Notes: a model not told the origin generated them from the sequence alone. Counted from the stretch's first letter, positions 17,748 to 26,677 are shown. The stretch: 64,000 nt of DNA from Geobacillus sp. 46C-IIa (GCF_014679505.1 NZ_CP061474.1:1890001-1954000), one strand, 5' to 3'. Made by a program: numbers and translations.

Positions 17748-19478
17748 TCACACTTCTTCCTGGACAGAAGGAAGGTGAACATCTAGCACAGCTGATCTCC
17801 CCTCTTCCAACGCCTGTAATCCTTCTTGCAAAGCATCTTTTAGTTCACCAGGTTTTTTAATCGTCCTAGCGTAAGCACCTCCGGCAGCCTCAGCAATTTT
17901 GGCCAGGTCTGCTGATGGTTCAAAACTCACCCAAAATTCATTTATTTTTCGCGCTACCCCGTTCGGATGCACGCCTAACGTGGATAATTTAGGAGATTTC
18001 CAACCTTTGTTGTTGTATATAACAGTCAAAAATGGAGTTTGATATCTTCTAGCCATCCAGTGAACAGTGGAAGGGATACTAAATAAATAACTCCCATCTC
18101 CTGTTAAGTTAATGACCTTCTTATGCGGCAAGGCCAATTTTACTCCGATGCTAGCTCCGCCGTTCCATCCTAGTGAGCCTGCACCACTTCCAATAATAGA
18201 CCCAGGCTTTGTTGCTCCAATATGTCTATATATCGTTTCATAATTCGAGATCCCTTCATTAACGATAATCGTATTATCATCAACAAGTTCTCTAATGCAC
18301 GCAGTTAAATACTCAGGGGTAATAGTGTCCTCCCTATACGATTCTTTTTCTTTCCATTCTTTTCGTTGCTCATGATGAACCCGCTCGACTCGCTTACATC
18401 TTTCCTGTACCGTTTTCCAATTTACAGGAGTTTGCCTCAATAACCGATTTAGTTGTTTCAATGCCGTAAAAGAGTCCGCTCTAAAAAAGCACTGAGAGGG
18501 AATATACCATAATGGCATTTGTTCCTTCAAAGGATCTACATCAATGTAGTAAATTTTACAATGCTCCGATGGTTTATTTTTTAAAGGAATCCATGGCACA
18601 TCGCTATCTAAGACTAGAATAACGTCTGCTTTAACCAATAGTTCATTTTGATCTTGTGAGTTCCACAAATATCCACAATGCATAGAATGACTGCTCGGGA
18701 AGTTCATGTAGTTAGGAACTGATTCAATGACGGGTATAGATAAACGCTCGCTTAACTCTATAAGTTCATCTACCGCTTTGACATTTCTCCCTAAATATGA
18801 TGTTATAATTAACGGATTATCAGCGTTTACTAAACTACTTACAATTTCATTTACTCCGTCTTCGGGAAGAGCAGATGGTCGGATAGGATCCCACAATGCT
18901 AGATTAACTGTAACCCTACTAGTTTCTTCTTCCATTACCTCTCGAGGCCCAACTAGATACACTGGACCTTTTGGATCGCTTTGAGCAATCTGTAACGCCC
19001 GATGCACCAATTGCTTTACATTTTTTCCTGATCGAATTTCGTTATTGTACTTAACGTATCCCCTTACTATTCCTCTTTGGTCAAAGACATCCTGTATCCA
19101 ATGAATAAACTCATTTCTGCTTCCCACCATTTCTCCTTCCTGTGTGAAAGGAGAAGCACCGGCAAAAATGAGCACAGGAATTCTCCCCTTTGCCGCATTA
19201 TGGATAGCTCCTCCAAGATTTTGTGTACCACATTCAACATGCACAATAACGGCCTGAGGTTTCCCGGTAACCTGTGCAAACCCATGTGCCGCACTAAGTG
19301 CTACCATTTCATGTGGACAAGTGATCACTTTAGGGAGTTCAATTCCCTTCTGACTAGCCTCTGCCAGACTTTCTATAATCGCAGGATGATCGCTACCTAA
19401 GTTGCAAAAAATATAAGACACACCAGCTTCCCGAAGAGCCTCTAAAAAAGCTGTGCTGGTAGTATATTTATCGAACAC
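17748..19478 (-). CDS. ThDP-dependent decarboxylase, benzoylformate-decarboxylase-like
   Basis: 576 residues in the acetolactate synthase/benzoylformate decarboxylase family. Domain order Pyr, central, PP: an N-terminal Pyr domain with the cofactor-activating glutamate in CPHEMVALSAAHGFA; a central domain; and a C-terminal PP domain with GAGSLGWNGGASIGV and the ThDP motif from GDGSYLF to YNN. GTG start behind AAGGGGG. With the adjoining aldehyde dehydrogenase it could run benzoylformate to benzaldehyde to benzoate, or a hydroxylated version. Other 2-oxo acids are possible. AT-rich compared with its neighbours. Confidence 0.8.
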   Translation of the reverse strand: MFDKYTTSTAFLEALREAGVSYIFCNLGSDHPAIIESLAEASQKGIELPKVITCPHEMVALSAAHGFAQVTGKPQAVIVHVECGTQNLGGAIHNAAKGRIPVLIFAGASPFTQEGEMVGSRNEFIHWIQDVFDQRGIVRGYVKYNNEIRSGKNVKQLVHRALQIAQSDPKGPVYLVGPREVMEEETSRVTVNLALWDPIRPSALPEDGVNEIVSSLVNADNPLIITSYLGRNVKAVDELIELSERLSIPVIESVPNYMNFPSSHSMHCGYLWNSQDQNELLVKADVILVLDSDVPWIPLKNKPSEHCKIYYIDVDPLKEQMPLWYIPSQCFFRADSFTALKQLNRLLRQTPVNWKTVQERCKRVERVHHEQRKEWKEKESYREDTITPEYLTACIRELVDDNTIIVNEGISNYETIYRHIGATKPGSIIGSGAGSLGWNGGASIGVKLALPHKKVINLTGDGSYLFSIPSTVHWMARRYQTPFLTVIYNNKGWKSPKLSTLGVHPNGVARKINEFWVSFEPSADLAKIAEAAGGAYARTIKKPGELKDALQEGLQALEEGRSAVLDVHLPSVQEEV

Positions 19479-19547
19479 TTTCTAACCCCCTTCAATTTAA
19501 ATTAACATTGCACAAACAATATTCATAATATTATTAATATAATTAAT

Positions 19548-19604
19548 ATTATATTAATTAATAAATTGTTGCTCATGAAAGCCTTATATTCCTCTATATG
19601 AAAT
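19548..19604 (-). promoter_or_regulatory. Promoter and composite operator of the decarboxylase operon
   Basis: On the plus strand TGAAA occurs at 19576 and again at 19599, 23 bp apart, the second within TTCCTCTATATGAAAT. Reading toward the gene (minus strand) a perfect TATAAT lies at 19548-19553, 23 bases below the inner TGAAA. The same three elements with identical spacing occur at 25684-25740. There is no good -35 hexamer, as expected for an activator-dependent promoter. Confidence 0.65.
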
Positions 19605-19612
19605 AAAACTAT

Positions 19613-20797
19613 ATATGCTCATTGAAAAGTTAACCTTCGTATAAGTGTGCCCACTCCGGTTATACTGCTCCTAAGGAAGGGCATGGAAAATGAGCGGAAT
19701 TCTGCATGAGACGTCTCAACATCACCAACGATCACGGATGGACACCTCGGACACTTCGCAAACAGGAACGGAAAATCAAAAACACCCTTCTTCGCCAACG
19801 GGTGATGACGGTTCGCCTGATCATGGAAGGTTATTTGGGCAAAGAGGTGGCCTCCATGGTCAACGTGTGCCGACAAATCGTTTCCCATTATGTGTCGCTG
19901 TTCAACGAAGGCGGTCTGGAGCTCTTGCTTCATCGGGATTTCGCACCCGGGCGGGAGCCGTTTCTCATCGAAGAACAGCAGGAAGAGATCAAACAGCTGG
20001 TGTTGACCACCACTCCCGTGGAACTGGGATGGGACGTCGCTTCGGCGTGGAACACCAAACTCTTGCAATCCTATGTTGAAAAGCACTTCGGTGTTTGCAT
20101 TTCCCGCGAAGCGTTGCGAAAACTCCTGCACCGCAAAGGGCTGTCATGGACACGGCCGACCTACACATTGGCGAAAGGCGATCCAGATCGACAAAAGCAT
20201 TTTGAGAAACAGATCGACTTCATAAAAAAACTTAATGGATCCTGATTCGGTCTTGTTATACCTTGATGAAACACATATCCGCTCTTATCATGTCTTGCGG
20301 TCCACATGGTCGGAAGTCGGCCGCCAAAAACAAGTGCCGACGTTCGGCCATCATGCCCACGTATCGCTGTTTGACGCGGTCAACATCCACGATGGCGAAA
20401 CGGTGCTTCATCAAACGACCGCTGCCCATGCCGCGACGTTCTTGGATTTCTTGAGAATGCTCAAAGAGCGCGATCCGGATCGTCTCATAGTCTTCGTGTT
20501 GGATAACGCCCGCATTCACCATGCCAAAAAAATGGTCAAGGAGTTTTGGCGGGAAGAAGGGCAGTGTTTTCACTTTATTTACCTTCCTCCCTATTCGCCA
20601 CAGCTGAACCCGATTGAACGCTTGTGGAAATGGCGGAAAGATACGGTGATGGCCAATGTATTTCACAAGGATCGCAACGATATCATTCAAGCCATTACTC
20701 GGTTTGTCCACTACATCCACGAACGTCCGGAGGAAATGCTGCAGCGCTTAGGGTTGTGCAGGATGAATGAGAAGTTAACTCTTCATGTTGCATGTAT
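19613..20797 (+). mobile_element. IS630-family insertion sequence
   Basis: About 1.18 kb with imperfect terminal inverted repeats: ATGCTCATTGAAAAGTTAAC at 19615-19634 and the complement of ATGCAACATGAAGAGTTAAC at 20774-20793 (15 of 20 match). TA dinucleotides flank both ends, in line with the TA target of IS630/Tc1. It carries two overlapping frames for the transposase. It has landed 9 bases from the composite operator of the decarboxylase operon, outside the promoter. Confidence 0.8.
19706..20245 (+). CDS. IS630-family transposase, N-terminal frame (OrfA)
   Basis: 179 residues: a helix-turn-helix region (LRQRVMTVRLIMEGYLGKEVASM) and a winged-helix part ending at RPTYTLAKGDPDRQKHFEKQ, the standard DNA-binding half of IS630 transposases. 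It stops at TGA 20243, eight bases after the ATG of OrfB. An A7 run at 20224-20230 precedes the overlap, but OrfB lies in the +1 frame, so coupling may be by a +1 shift or by re-initiation. Confidence 0.85.
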   Translation: MRRLNITNDHGWTPRTLRKQERKIKNTLLRQRVMTVRLIMEGYLGKEVASMVNVCRQIVSHYVSLFNEGGLELLLHRDFAPGREPFLIEEQQEEIKQLVLTTTPVELGWDVASAWNTKLLQSYVEKHFGVCISREALRKLLHRKGLSWTRPTYTLAKGDPDRQKHFEKQIDFIKKLNGS

Positions 20798-20801
20798 ATA
20801 G
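20235..20801 (+). CDS. IS630-family transposase, DDE catalytic frame (OrfB)
   Basis: 188 residues with the DDE domain: LYLDETHIRSYHVLRSTWS, VFVLDNARIHHAK and the family signature YLPPYSPQLNPIERLWKW, giving the Asp-Asp-Glu triad. It starts at an ATG inside the end of OrfA and has no clear ribosome binding site of its own. The frame reads through the right inverted repeat and stops a few bases outside it. Confidence 0.85.
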   Translation: MDPDSVLLYLDETHIRSYHVLRSTWSEVGRQKQVPTFGHHAHVSLFDAVNIHDGETVLHQTTAAHAATFLDFLRMLKERDPDRLIVFVLDNARIHHAKKMVKEFWREEGQCFHFIYLPPYSPQLNPIERLWKWRKDTVMANVFHKDRNDIIQAITRFVHYIHERPEEMLQRLGLCRMNEKLTLHVACI

Positions 20802-20923
20802 AAATCGTATGACTACTCTTAATTGGGAAACAGTGCTATCAGATGATCTCTCATCCCCGTAATGGCAACTTTATCAATTTCTTTGGATAACACCTAACAA
20901 GCCTAAATTTTGATCAAAAATAT

Positions 20924-21637
20924 CTAACTCGAAACCCCCAAATACTTATGCTGGACGTCTTCATTGACCATCAATTCATCCGGCGAACCACTCCATACAA
21001 TTTTTCCTTTGTTCATGACTAAAATTTCATCCGCTGCCTTGCAGGCAAGAGCGATGTTTTGTTCCACAATTAAAATCGACAACCCTGCCTCTTTCAGTTG
21101 AACGATAATCTCCCCAACCTGGTCAATAATGACCGGAGCCAGCCCTTCAGACGGTTCATCCATTAACAAAAGCTCCGGATTGGTCATAAGCGCCCGCCCA
21201 ATCGCCAGCATTTGCTGCTGGCCGCCTGATAACTGCGTGCCTAAGTTGTTTTCCCGTTCCTTCAAGACGGGAAACAATTCATAAATTTTCTCCAGCTCCC
21301 AATGGCTGCCCCCATTATTCTCCTTTCTTTTTCGTGCCGGCATCGTTAAGTTTTCTTTTACCGTCAGAGACGGAAAAATTCTTCTCCCCTGCGGCACGAA
21401 ACCGATGCCGAGGCGGGAAATTTGGTGGGGAGGAAGCGATTCGATCGGTTGATTTTTAAATCGAATTCTTCCTCGTTTCACTTTATGCAACCCGACAATT
21501 GTATGAATGGTAGTCGTTTTTCCCGCTCCGTTCCTCCCAAGCAAAGCGACGCATTTTCCTTTCGGAACAGAAAAACTGACTCCCTGAAGAATGTAACTCG
21601 TTCCATAATACGAGTGGACATCTTGGAGTTCAAGCAT
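20924..21637 (-). CDS. livF: Second liv-type importer ATPase LivF
   Basis: 237 residues from the ATG at 21637, chosen because GGAGGAGCGAAACA precedes it; a longer frame upstream has no ribosome binding site. Walker A LGRNGAGKTTTIHTIVG, LivF-specific GIGFVPQGRRIFPSLTVKEN, signature LSGGQQQMLAIGRAL, Walker B LLLMDEPSEGLAP. It overlaps livG by 8 bases and is the last gene of the second importer. Paralogue of the gene at 1-518. Confidence 0.94.
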   Translation of the reverse strand: MLELQDVHSYYGTSYILQGVSFSVPKGKCVALLGRNGAGKTTTIHTIVGLHKVKRGRIRFKNQPIESLPPHQISRLGIGFVPQGRRIFPSLTVKENLTMPARKRKENNGGSHWELEKIYELFPVLKERENNLGTQLSGGQQQMLAIGRALMTNPELLLMDEPSEGLAPVIIDQVGEIIVQLKEAGLSILIVEQNIALACKAADEILVMNKGKIVWSGSPDELMVNEDVQHKYLGVSS

Positions 21638-22385
21638 ATTGTTTCGCTCCTCCTCCAAAGTAAATTTCTTTGACCATCTCGTTATTTCTGATTTCATCTG
21701 GTGAACCGCTTAAAACAACTTCTCCATGGTGCAGAACTGTGATGCGGTCCGCAATGGCAAAGACAACATCCATATCGTGTTCAATAATCACCATCGCTAT
21801 AGAGCGAGGCAGATTTTGAATCATTGCCGCTGTCTGCGCCGTTTCCGCCGGCGACATTCCGGATGTCGGTTCGTCGAGCAAAAGAACCTTCGGATTGCTG
21901 GCCATGGCCAACAACACTTCAAGCAATCGCTGCTCCCCATAGGAAAGATGTTTCACCTTTACATGACGACGATCGAAAATTTCCCACTGTTCCAAAATAT
22001 CATTGGTTTCCTTGCGTATATCAGACCGGACGGTGAGTGGTAAAAAACCATCGTACCGATACGCTTTTTTCGCTACAAGCGCCAAATGAATATTTTCTTC
22101 CACTGTCAAGTCGCCAAATAAGTTGTTTTTTTGGAACGTCCGTGACATGCCTAAATGGACAAGATGATGGGCAGGAAGTTTGCTGATCTCTTTTCCGTCT
22201 AAATACACAGAACCGGCGTCAATAGGCAGAATGTTCGTTATGCAATGGAAAAGCGTCGTTTTCCCTGCGCCATTCGGGCCGATGATGACATGGCGCTCCC
22301 CATGGTTCACCTCAAAAGAAACGTTGCGCAATACTTGCAACGTTTTAAACGACTTACTAATGTTTTCTACTCTAAGCAAACTCAA
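21630..22385 (-). CDS. livG: Second liv-type importer ATPase LivG
   Basis: 251 residues with Walker A IGPNGAGKTTLFHC, signature LSYGEQRLLEVLL and Walker B VLLLDEPTSGMSPAET, then VIIEHDMDVVFAIADR. TTG start at 22385 that overlaps the livM stop as TTGA, behind AAGGGGGAGG. Partner of LivF for energising the channel. Same organisation as the first importer. Confidence 0.94.
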   Translation of the reverse strand: MSLLRVENISKSFKTLQVLRNVSFEVNHGERHVIIGPNGAGKTTLFHCITNILPIDAGSVYLDGKEISKLPAHHLVHLGMSRTFQKNNLFGDLTVEENIHLALVAKKAYRYDGFLPLTVRSDIRKETNDILEQWEIFDRRHVKVKHLSYGEQRLLEVLLAMASNPKVLLLDEPTSGMSPAETAQTAAMIQNLPRSIAMVIIEHDMDVVFAIADRITVLHHGEVVLSGSPDEIRNNEMVKEIYFGGGAKQYA

Positions 22386-23371
22386 TGGACAGCCTCCCCC
22401 TTTTTTACCGTCTGTTGCGAAACTGCCTCACCAGTCCGTTTGCGTGAAACTAAAAGACGCTTTCCGTGCTGCAGCCAATGAATAAGCCCTCCTTTTCCAG
22501 CAAGAACAAGAGCGACAAGCAATACTCCCATGATCATCGGCCATCGTTCGGTATACGTGCTCATAAAATTTTGCAAGTAAATAAAGACACTGGCGCCAAG
22601 TGCTGGTCCAAGCAGCGTACCCACTCCGCCGATAATCACCATCACCATCACTTGCCCAGAAAACATCCAACTGGACAAATCCGGCGAAACAAATACATTA
22701 AAATAGGCATAAAGTGCACCGGCCAGCCCTGCCAATGATCCAGACAATGTATAAACGAGCAGTTTATAGACTCGAACGTTATGACCTAGAGCGCTCATCC
22801 GCGCCTCATTTTCCATCACACCTTTCGTAATCTTTCCCGCCGGTGATTCAACAAGCAGGTGCAAAAAAAAGTAAGAAATGACAAAAGCGAGCCCCATGAC
22901 ATAATAGAGACCATTCGGAGATACAATTTCCCCAAACCCAAAATTCATGACAGCGGAAACGGACATTCCGTCTGCCCCGCCTGTCCAAGTCTTTAATTGC
23001 CAAAACAAAACATACAACAATTGTCCAAAAGCGAGAGTAATCATTAAAAAGTAAAACTTGGACGTACGGATAAACACAGCGCCCGTAACTAAAGCAATAA
23101 GCCCAGACATGACCACAGCCAGCAGAAGCAACAAATATGTATTTGCTACATGCTGACCGATCACGGCCACTGTATAAGCACCGATGCCAAAAAAACCGGC
23201 GTGCCCAAGCGACACCATTCCCGCATAGCCCATGATCAACCCAAGACTCATCGCAAAAATGGCCATAATATAAATCTCCGTTGCCAAGTTGACCGCGAAA
23301 TCTGACAAAACAAGCGGCATAGCGAAAACAAGAGCGGTCAACAAAACAGCACCAAACAACAACTTTTTCAC
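22382..23371 (-). CDS. livM: Second liv-type importer permease LivM
   Basis: 329 residues if started at the GTG at 23371, which has GAGAGGTGG in front; this equals the length of the first LivM. A TTG at 23392, inside livH, is the alternative. The hallmark GYAGMVSLGHAGFFGIGAYT is present near residue 48, and VMENEARMSALGHN forms the cytoplasmic loop. Highly hydrophobic. It forms the pore with LivH. Confidence 0.92.
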   Translation of the reverse strand: MKKLLFGAVLLTALVFAMPLVLSDFAVNLATEIYIMAIFAMSLGLIMGYAGMVSLGHAGFFGIGAYTVAVIGQHVANTYLLLLLAVVMSGLIALVTGAVFIRTSKFYFLMITLAFGQLLYVLFWQLKTWTGGADGMSVSAVMNFGFGEIVSPNGLYYVMGLAFVISYFFLHLLVESPAGKITKGVMENEARMSALGHNVRVYKLLVYTLSGSLAGLAGALYAYFNVFVSPDLSSWMFSGQVMVMVIIGGVGTLLGPALGASVFIYLQNFMSTYTERWPMIMGVLLVALVLAGKGGLIHWLQHGKRLLVSRKRTGEAVSQQTVKKGEAVH

Positions 23372-23372
23372 T

Positions 23373-24233
23373 CTATGCCACCTCTCTTCCAAACAACCCT
23401 TGCGGTCGGACGATAAGGACCATCATCATGATGAGAAACACCATCAACATGGATAAAGAGGGGAACCATACTTTTCCGAGCGTTTCAATCACTCCGACTG
23501 CAATCGCGCCAATAAACGATCCCTTCCATGAACCCAATCCGCCAATGACGACGACAATAAGGGACGTGACGAGAATTTCATTGTCCATTCCTGTATACAT
23601 GCCGATCAATGGCCCGCCCAATACACCGCTTAATCCTGCCAGCGCCGCTCCAAAGGCAAACACTCCGGTAAACACAAGTCCAACATTGACGCCAAGGGCG
23701 CTAACCATGGCGCGGTCGTCCACACCCGCGCGGATAATCGCTCCAATACGTGTTTTCGTTTCCAAGTACCATAGCAACCAAGCCAATAGACACCCAACCA
23801 AAACAACAAACAGCCGATACAACGGAAACTCCGTGCTTCCAATGGATAATGAACCGCTCAACAAATCCGGTGTTGGAAGTGTATGCATTTCCGTGCCCCA
23901 TATCCATTCAACAGCATCGGCAATGATAAAACTTAACCCAAAGGTCAGCAACACCTGTTCAAGCTCTTTGCCATATACAGGCTTAATCAGCCATTTTTCC
24001 AGCGCTAATCCTAATACGGCTGTCAGAAAAACAGCTAGAAGCAAGGCAATCCAAAAGTTCAGTTCATCATTGATAAAAGTAAACGCAATATAAGCGCCAA
24101 GCATAAACAGCGTTCCATGGGCAAGATTCACGACATTCATGACCCCAAGGATAATCGTCAAACCAGCGGCAATCATGAAATAGAGCATCCCATAGGCCAC
24201 TCCTGTCAGCAACTGCGCTAGAATGGCGGACAC
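23373..24233 (-). CDS. livH: Second liv-type importer permease LivH
   Basis: 286 residues with LLTGVAYGMLYFMIAAGLTI and NVVNLAHGTLFMLGAYIAF at the N-terminus and GAIIRAGVDDRAMVSALG in the loop, all LivH features. GTG start at 24233 behind AAAGGTGGG. Follows the binding protein gene by about 90 bases. Substrate inferred to be an aromatic acid from the shared promoter with the decarboxylase operon. Confidence 0.93.
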   Translation of the reverse strand: MSAILAQLLTGVAYGMLYFMIAAGLTIILGVMNVVNLAHGTLFMLGAYIAFTFINDELNFWIALLLAVFLTAVLGLALEKWLIKPVYGKELEQVLLTFGLSFIIADAVEWIWGTEMHTLPTPDLLSGSLSIGSTEFPLYRLFVVLVGCLLAWLLWYLETKTRIGAIIRAGVDDRAMVSALGVNVGLVFTGVFAFGAALAGLSGVLGGPLIGMYTGMDNEILVTSLIVVVIGGLGSWKGSFIGAIAVGVIETLGKVWFPSLSMLMVFLIMMMVLIVRPQGLFGREVA

Positions 24234-24320
24234 CTCTCATCCCACCTTTTTTCTAAATTTTTTAGTTCGATTTCCGTTTTTTGGAAAGGAGGAGACGACC
24301 ATCTCCTCCTTGTTGATAAA

Positions 24321-25553
24321 TTAAAATGGCGAAGCCTCGGGCATCTTGACATTCTCTACCGTCTCCATGATTTGAGGAACGATTACACCGTCTTTTAAAA
24401 CATTTTTTGAAATATAGAAATTTTGAATTGGGTTATGTGTTGCCGGATCGATCGTAATTTTGCCACGCGGACTGTCGAGAGAAATGCCTTTCAAGATTTT
24501 AATCAAATCCTGAGAGTTTAAACTTCCAGCTTTATTTATCGCTTGATCAATCGCCGCGGCTGAGTCATATCCCTCGACGGCAAAAATATTTGGCAATTTT
24601 CCATATTTCTCTTTATAAGCTTCAACAAATTGTTTATTTTGCTCATTGTCCAAGTACGGTGAATAGTTGATCCCCGCAATGATGCCTTCAGCCGCTTGCC
24701 CAGTGGGCTGAGTCAAAAGCTCATCCCCAAACTCCAGAGGACCTGTCAACGGAATCTTCCCTTTCAAACCAAATTCTTTATACTGAGTAATAAACCGAAC
24801 GCCGTCGCTTCCAGTAAAGAACGCGTAAATGAAATCCGGTTTTTCCGCTGACGCCTGCTGAAGATACGGTGCGAAATCGTTCGTGTTCAACTTCGGATAA
24901 ATTTCTTTCAAGACTTTTCCACCGGCCGCTTCAAAAGCAGCCTTGAACGCCCGAAGCACTTCCTTCCCAGCTGGATAGTCCGGAGCAAGGATAACGGCTT
25001 TTTTGCCGACTTGTTCTGCTAAATATTTCGCGGTGCTGCTGCCGTTTTGCCAGTTCGAGAACGAGACGCGGTAGACGTAATCGCTCTTTTTGCTCCACGA
25101 GAGGTCATCACCAGCAGCGTTGGCATCGATTAGCACTTTTTTATCCTTTTCGACTTCATCACGCAATGCATACGCAACCGCTGAAGAAATCGGTCCTACA
25201 AGGATATCAGCTTTTTCCCCATGAACTAATTGCCGATATTTACGCAAAGCCACCTGTGGGTTCGCTTCATCATCTTCCACCTTCATTTCAACCTTCTTCC
25301 CACCGAGCATCCCGTTATGCTGCTCCAAATACAATTGGAAGCCGTTGACGATTCCTTCGGACAGAGGTGCAAACGTACCGGTTTGCGAAAGAATAAAACC
25401 GATTTTGACCGATCCCCCTGAATCTCCTCCATTACTCTTATCCGAACCGGATCCGCTCGATGTGTTGCTTTGCGCGCATCCCGCTGTCATGAGCAAGGCG
25501 GCCATCGCCATCATCCCCGTTGCTCGTTTCCAAAATCCTTTCGTTTTCTTCAT
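24321..25553 (-). CDS. Second liv-type importer substrate-binding lipoprotein
   Basis: 410 residues from the ATG at 25553 (AAAGGGGGCGAGA in front; a longer upstream frame has none). A signal peptide ends in MTAGC, so a lipid anchor is expected, followed by a Ser/Gly-rich linker of about 25 residues. The Peripla_BP_6 body begins VKIGFILSQTGTFAPLSEG, with DDEANPQVALRKYRQLVHGE and FAVEGYDSAAAIDQA. First gene of the second importer; its promoter is almost identical in layout to that of the decarboxylase operon. Confidence 0.92.
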   Translation of the reverse strand: MKKTKGFWKRATGMMAMAALLMTAGCAQSNTSSGSGSDKSNGGDSGGSVKIGFILSQTGTFAPLSEGIVNGFQLYLEQHNGMLGGKKVEMKVEDDEANPQVALRKYRQLVHGEKADILVGPISSAVAYALRDEVEKDKKVLIDANAAGDDLSWSKKSDYVYRVSFSNWQNGSSTAKYLAEQVGKKAVILAPDYPAGKEVLRAFKAAFEAAGGKVLKEIYPKLNTNDFAPYLQQASAEKPDFIYAFFTGSDGVRFITQYKEFGLKGKIPLTGPLEFGDELLTQPTGQAAEGIIAGINYSPYLDNEQNKQFVEAYKEKYGKLPNIFAVEGYDSAAAIDQAINKAGSLNSQDLIKILKGISLDSPRGKITIDPATHNPIQNFYISKNVLKDGVIVPQIMETVENVKMPEASPF

Positions 25554-25573
25554 TCTTCTCGCCCCCTTTGTTA

Positions 25574-25588
25574 TTAAAGCGTTTTCAT
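25574..25588 (-). promoter_or_regulatory. Candidate cre (CcpA) site upstream of second liv operon
   Basis: TTAAAGCGTTTTCAT; its complement TGAAAACGCTTTAA matches TGWNANCGNTNWCA at 13 of 14 positions. It lies 21 bases before the binding-protein start, between promoter and gene, a typical roadblock position for catabolite repression. It mirrors the element at 4412-4426. Confidence 0.6.
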
Positions 25589-25683
25589 TTTTTGTAAAAT
25601 GAGCAGATCGCCAATCAAGAAAATTGAAATCCCTCCCAGTACATGCCACAGGATATATTATAAATATTTAAAAGATTACAACT

Positions 25684-25740
25684 ATTATATTAATGCAAAA
25701 GTTGTTGCACATGAAAGCGCTGTACTCCTCTATATGAAAC
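25684..25740 (-). promoter_or_regulatory. Promoter and composite operator of second liv operon
   Basis: TGAAA at 25712 and 25735 (23 bp apart), the second inside CTCCTCTATATGAAAC, and a TATAAT on the minus strand at 25684-25689, 23 bases from the inner TGAAA. Spacing is identical to 19548-19604, and GTTGTTGC next to the inner half is also shared. The inner half here reads TGAAAGCGCT, which also resembles a cre core. Confidence 0.65.
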
Positions 25741-25804
25741 AAAACCAAAAGCAATGTTTTTTACCGAGTTTGTTTTTTTCAGTGGGAAACCAATGAAACC
25801 ATTT

Positions 25805-26659
25805 TCACGAGTGCTGTGCAGTCTGTTGCGGGACGTACAACGTCTTGTACTGAGCAGGAGCAGGTTCAAACGTCATTACTACATTCCCACTGCCGGATGA
25901 TTGGCCATAGCCATAATAACGGCTTTGATAGTTTTCTTGAATGACACCGAGCAAGGCGGCCAAGTGGCGCCCTCCGGATTCGACACCCGCTGCGCGCGCG
26001 TATTGTGGAAGCATGTTCCAGGCGGCTCGCACATTATTGTTTTGTAAGTATTGCAAAAATTCCCGATCCAGAGCCTGCTCGGCCAATGTCGGCAACGCCT
26101 CGGGCCGTCGGACAAGATTATGCGCCAGCGCACCGCTACATACAAACATCGTCTTTTTCTTGCTTTCACGCAACACTTTGCCGATCACTTGCCCCCACGT
26201 GTACGTTTCCTCCAAGTTGGCCGCCCACGTCACCGACAGACTAATGACGGCGATGTCCTCATTCGGCGCTAAATAGCGAAGTGGAACGACCGTCCCGTAA
26301 TCCCAAATGTAGGTTGGGTCATTGACTTCAACGACCCGAAGCCCGGCTTCTTTCCCCGCCTTCACTAGCTGTTTGCCAAGCTCTTCATCCCCTGGATAAT
26401 CGTAAGGGACATCGGCAATCAAGTCCGGACATTCTACAGCGGTCAATACCCCCCTATGTCTCGGGGTGATATCGACAAAATGGTCGAAGCTTGACATCCA
26501 ATGGCACGAAATCAAAACAAGGGTATCCGGTTTGACTTGCTCGATGATTTTCGCCACTTCGTGCATCCCTTTGACGAGTTCATGTTGAAACTCAGGAGTT
26601 CGATCCTCAAAACACATTCTCGGCGTATGCGGCACAAGCATGGCTAATTCCAAACTCAT
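25805..26659 (-). CDS. LigB-type extradiol dioxygenase (probable protocatechuate 2,3-dioxygenase)
   Basis: Class III extradiol ring-cleavage enzyme, 284 residues. Expected Fe ligands and acid-base residues are visible: H11 (LVPHTPRM), H53 (ISCHWMSS), E227 (GVESGGRH) and H180 (GALAHNLVRR). Overall it resembles homoprotocatechuate 2,3-dioxygenase of E. coli (HpaD). However, the downstream genes are the catechol-type 4-oxalocrotonate branch plus an ACMSD-like decarboxylase, the set known as pra in Paenibacillus. That makes 2,3-cleavage of protocatechuate the best guess. Alternatives are homoprotocatechuate or another carboxylated catechol. The start follows GAGGGGG. Confidence 0.8.
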   Translation of the reverse strand: MSLELAMLVPHTPRMCFEDRTPEFQHELVKGMHEVAKIIEQVKPDTLVLISCHWMSSFDHFVDITPRHRGVLTAVECPDLIADVPYDYPGDEELGKQLVKAGKEAGLRVVEVNDPTYIWDYGTVVPLRYLAPNEDIAVISLSVTWAANLEETYTWGQVIGKVLRESKKKTMFVCSGALAHNLVRRPEALPTLAEQALDREFLQYLQNNNVRAAWNMLPQYARAAGVESGGRHLAALLGVIQENYQSRYYGYGQSSGSGNVVMTFEPAPAQYKTLYVPQQTAQHS

Positions 26660-26677
26660 CGTGATTTTTCCCCCTCT

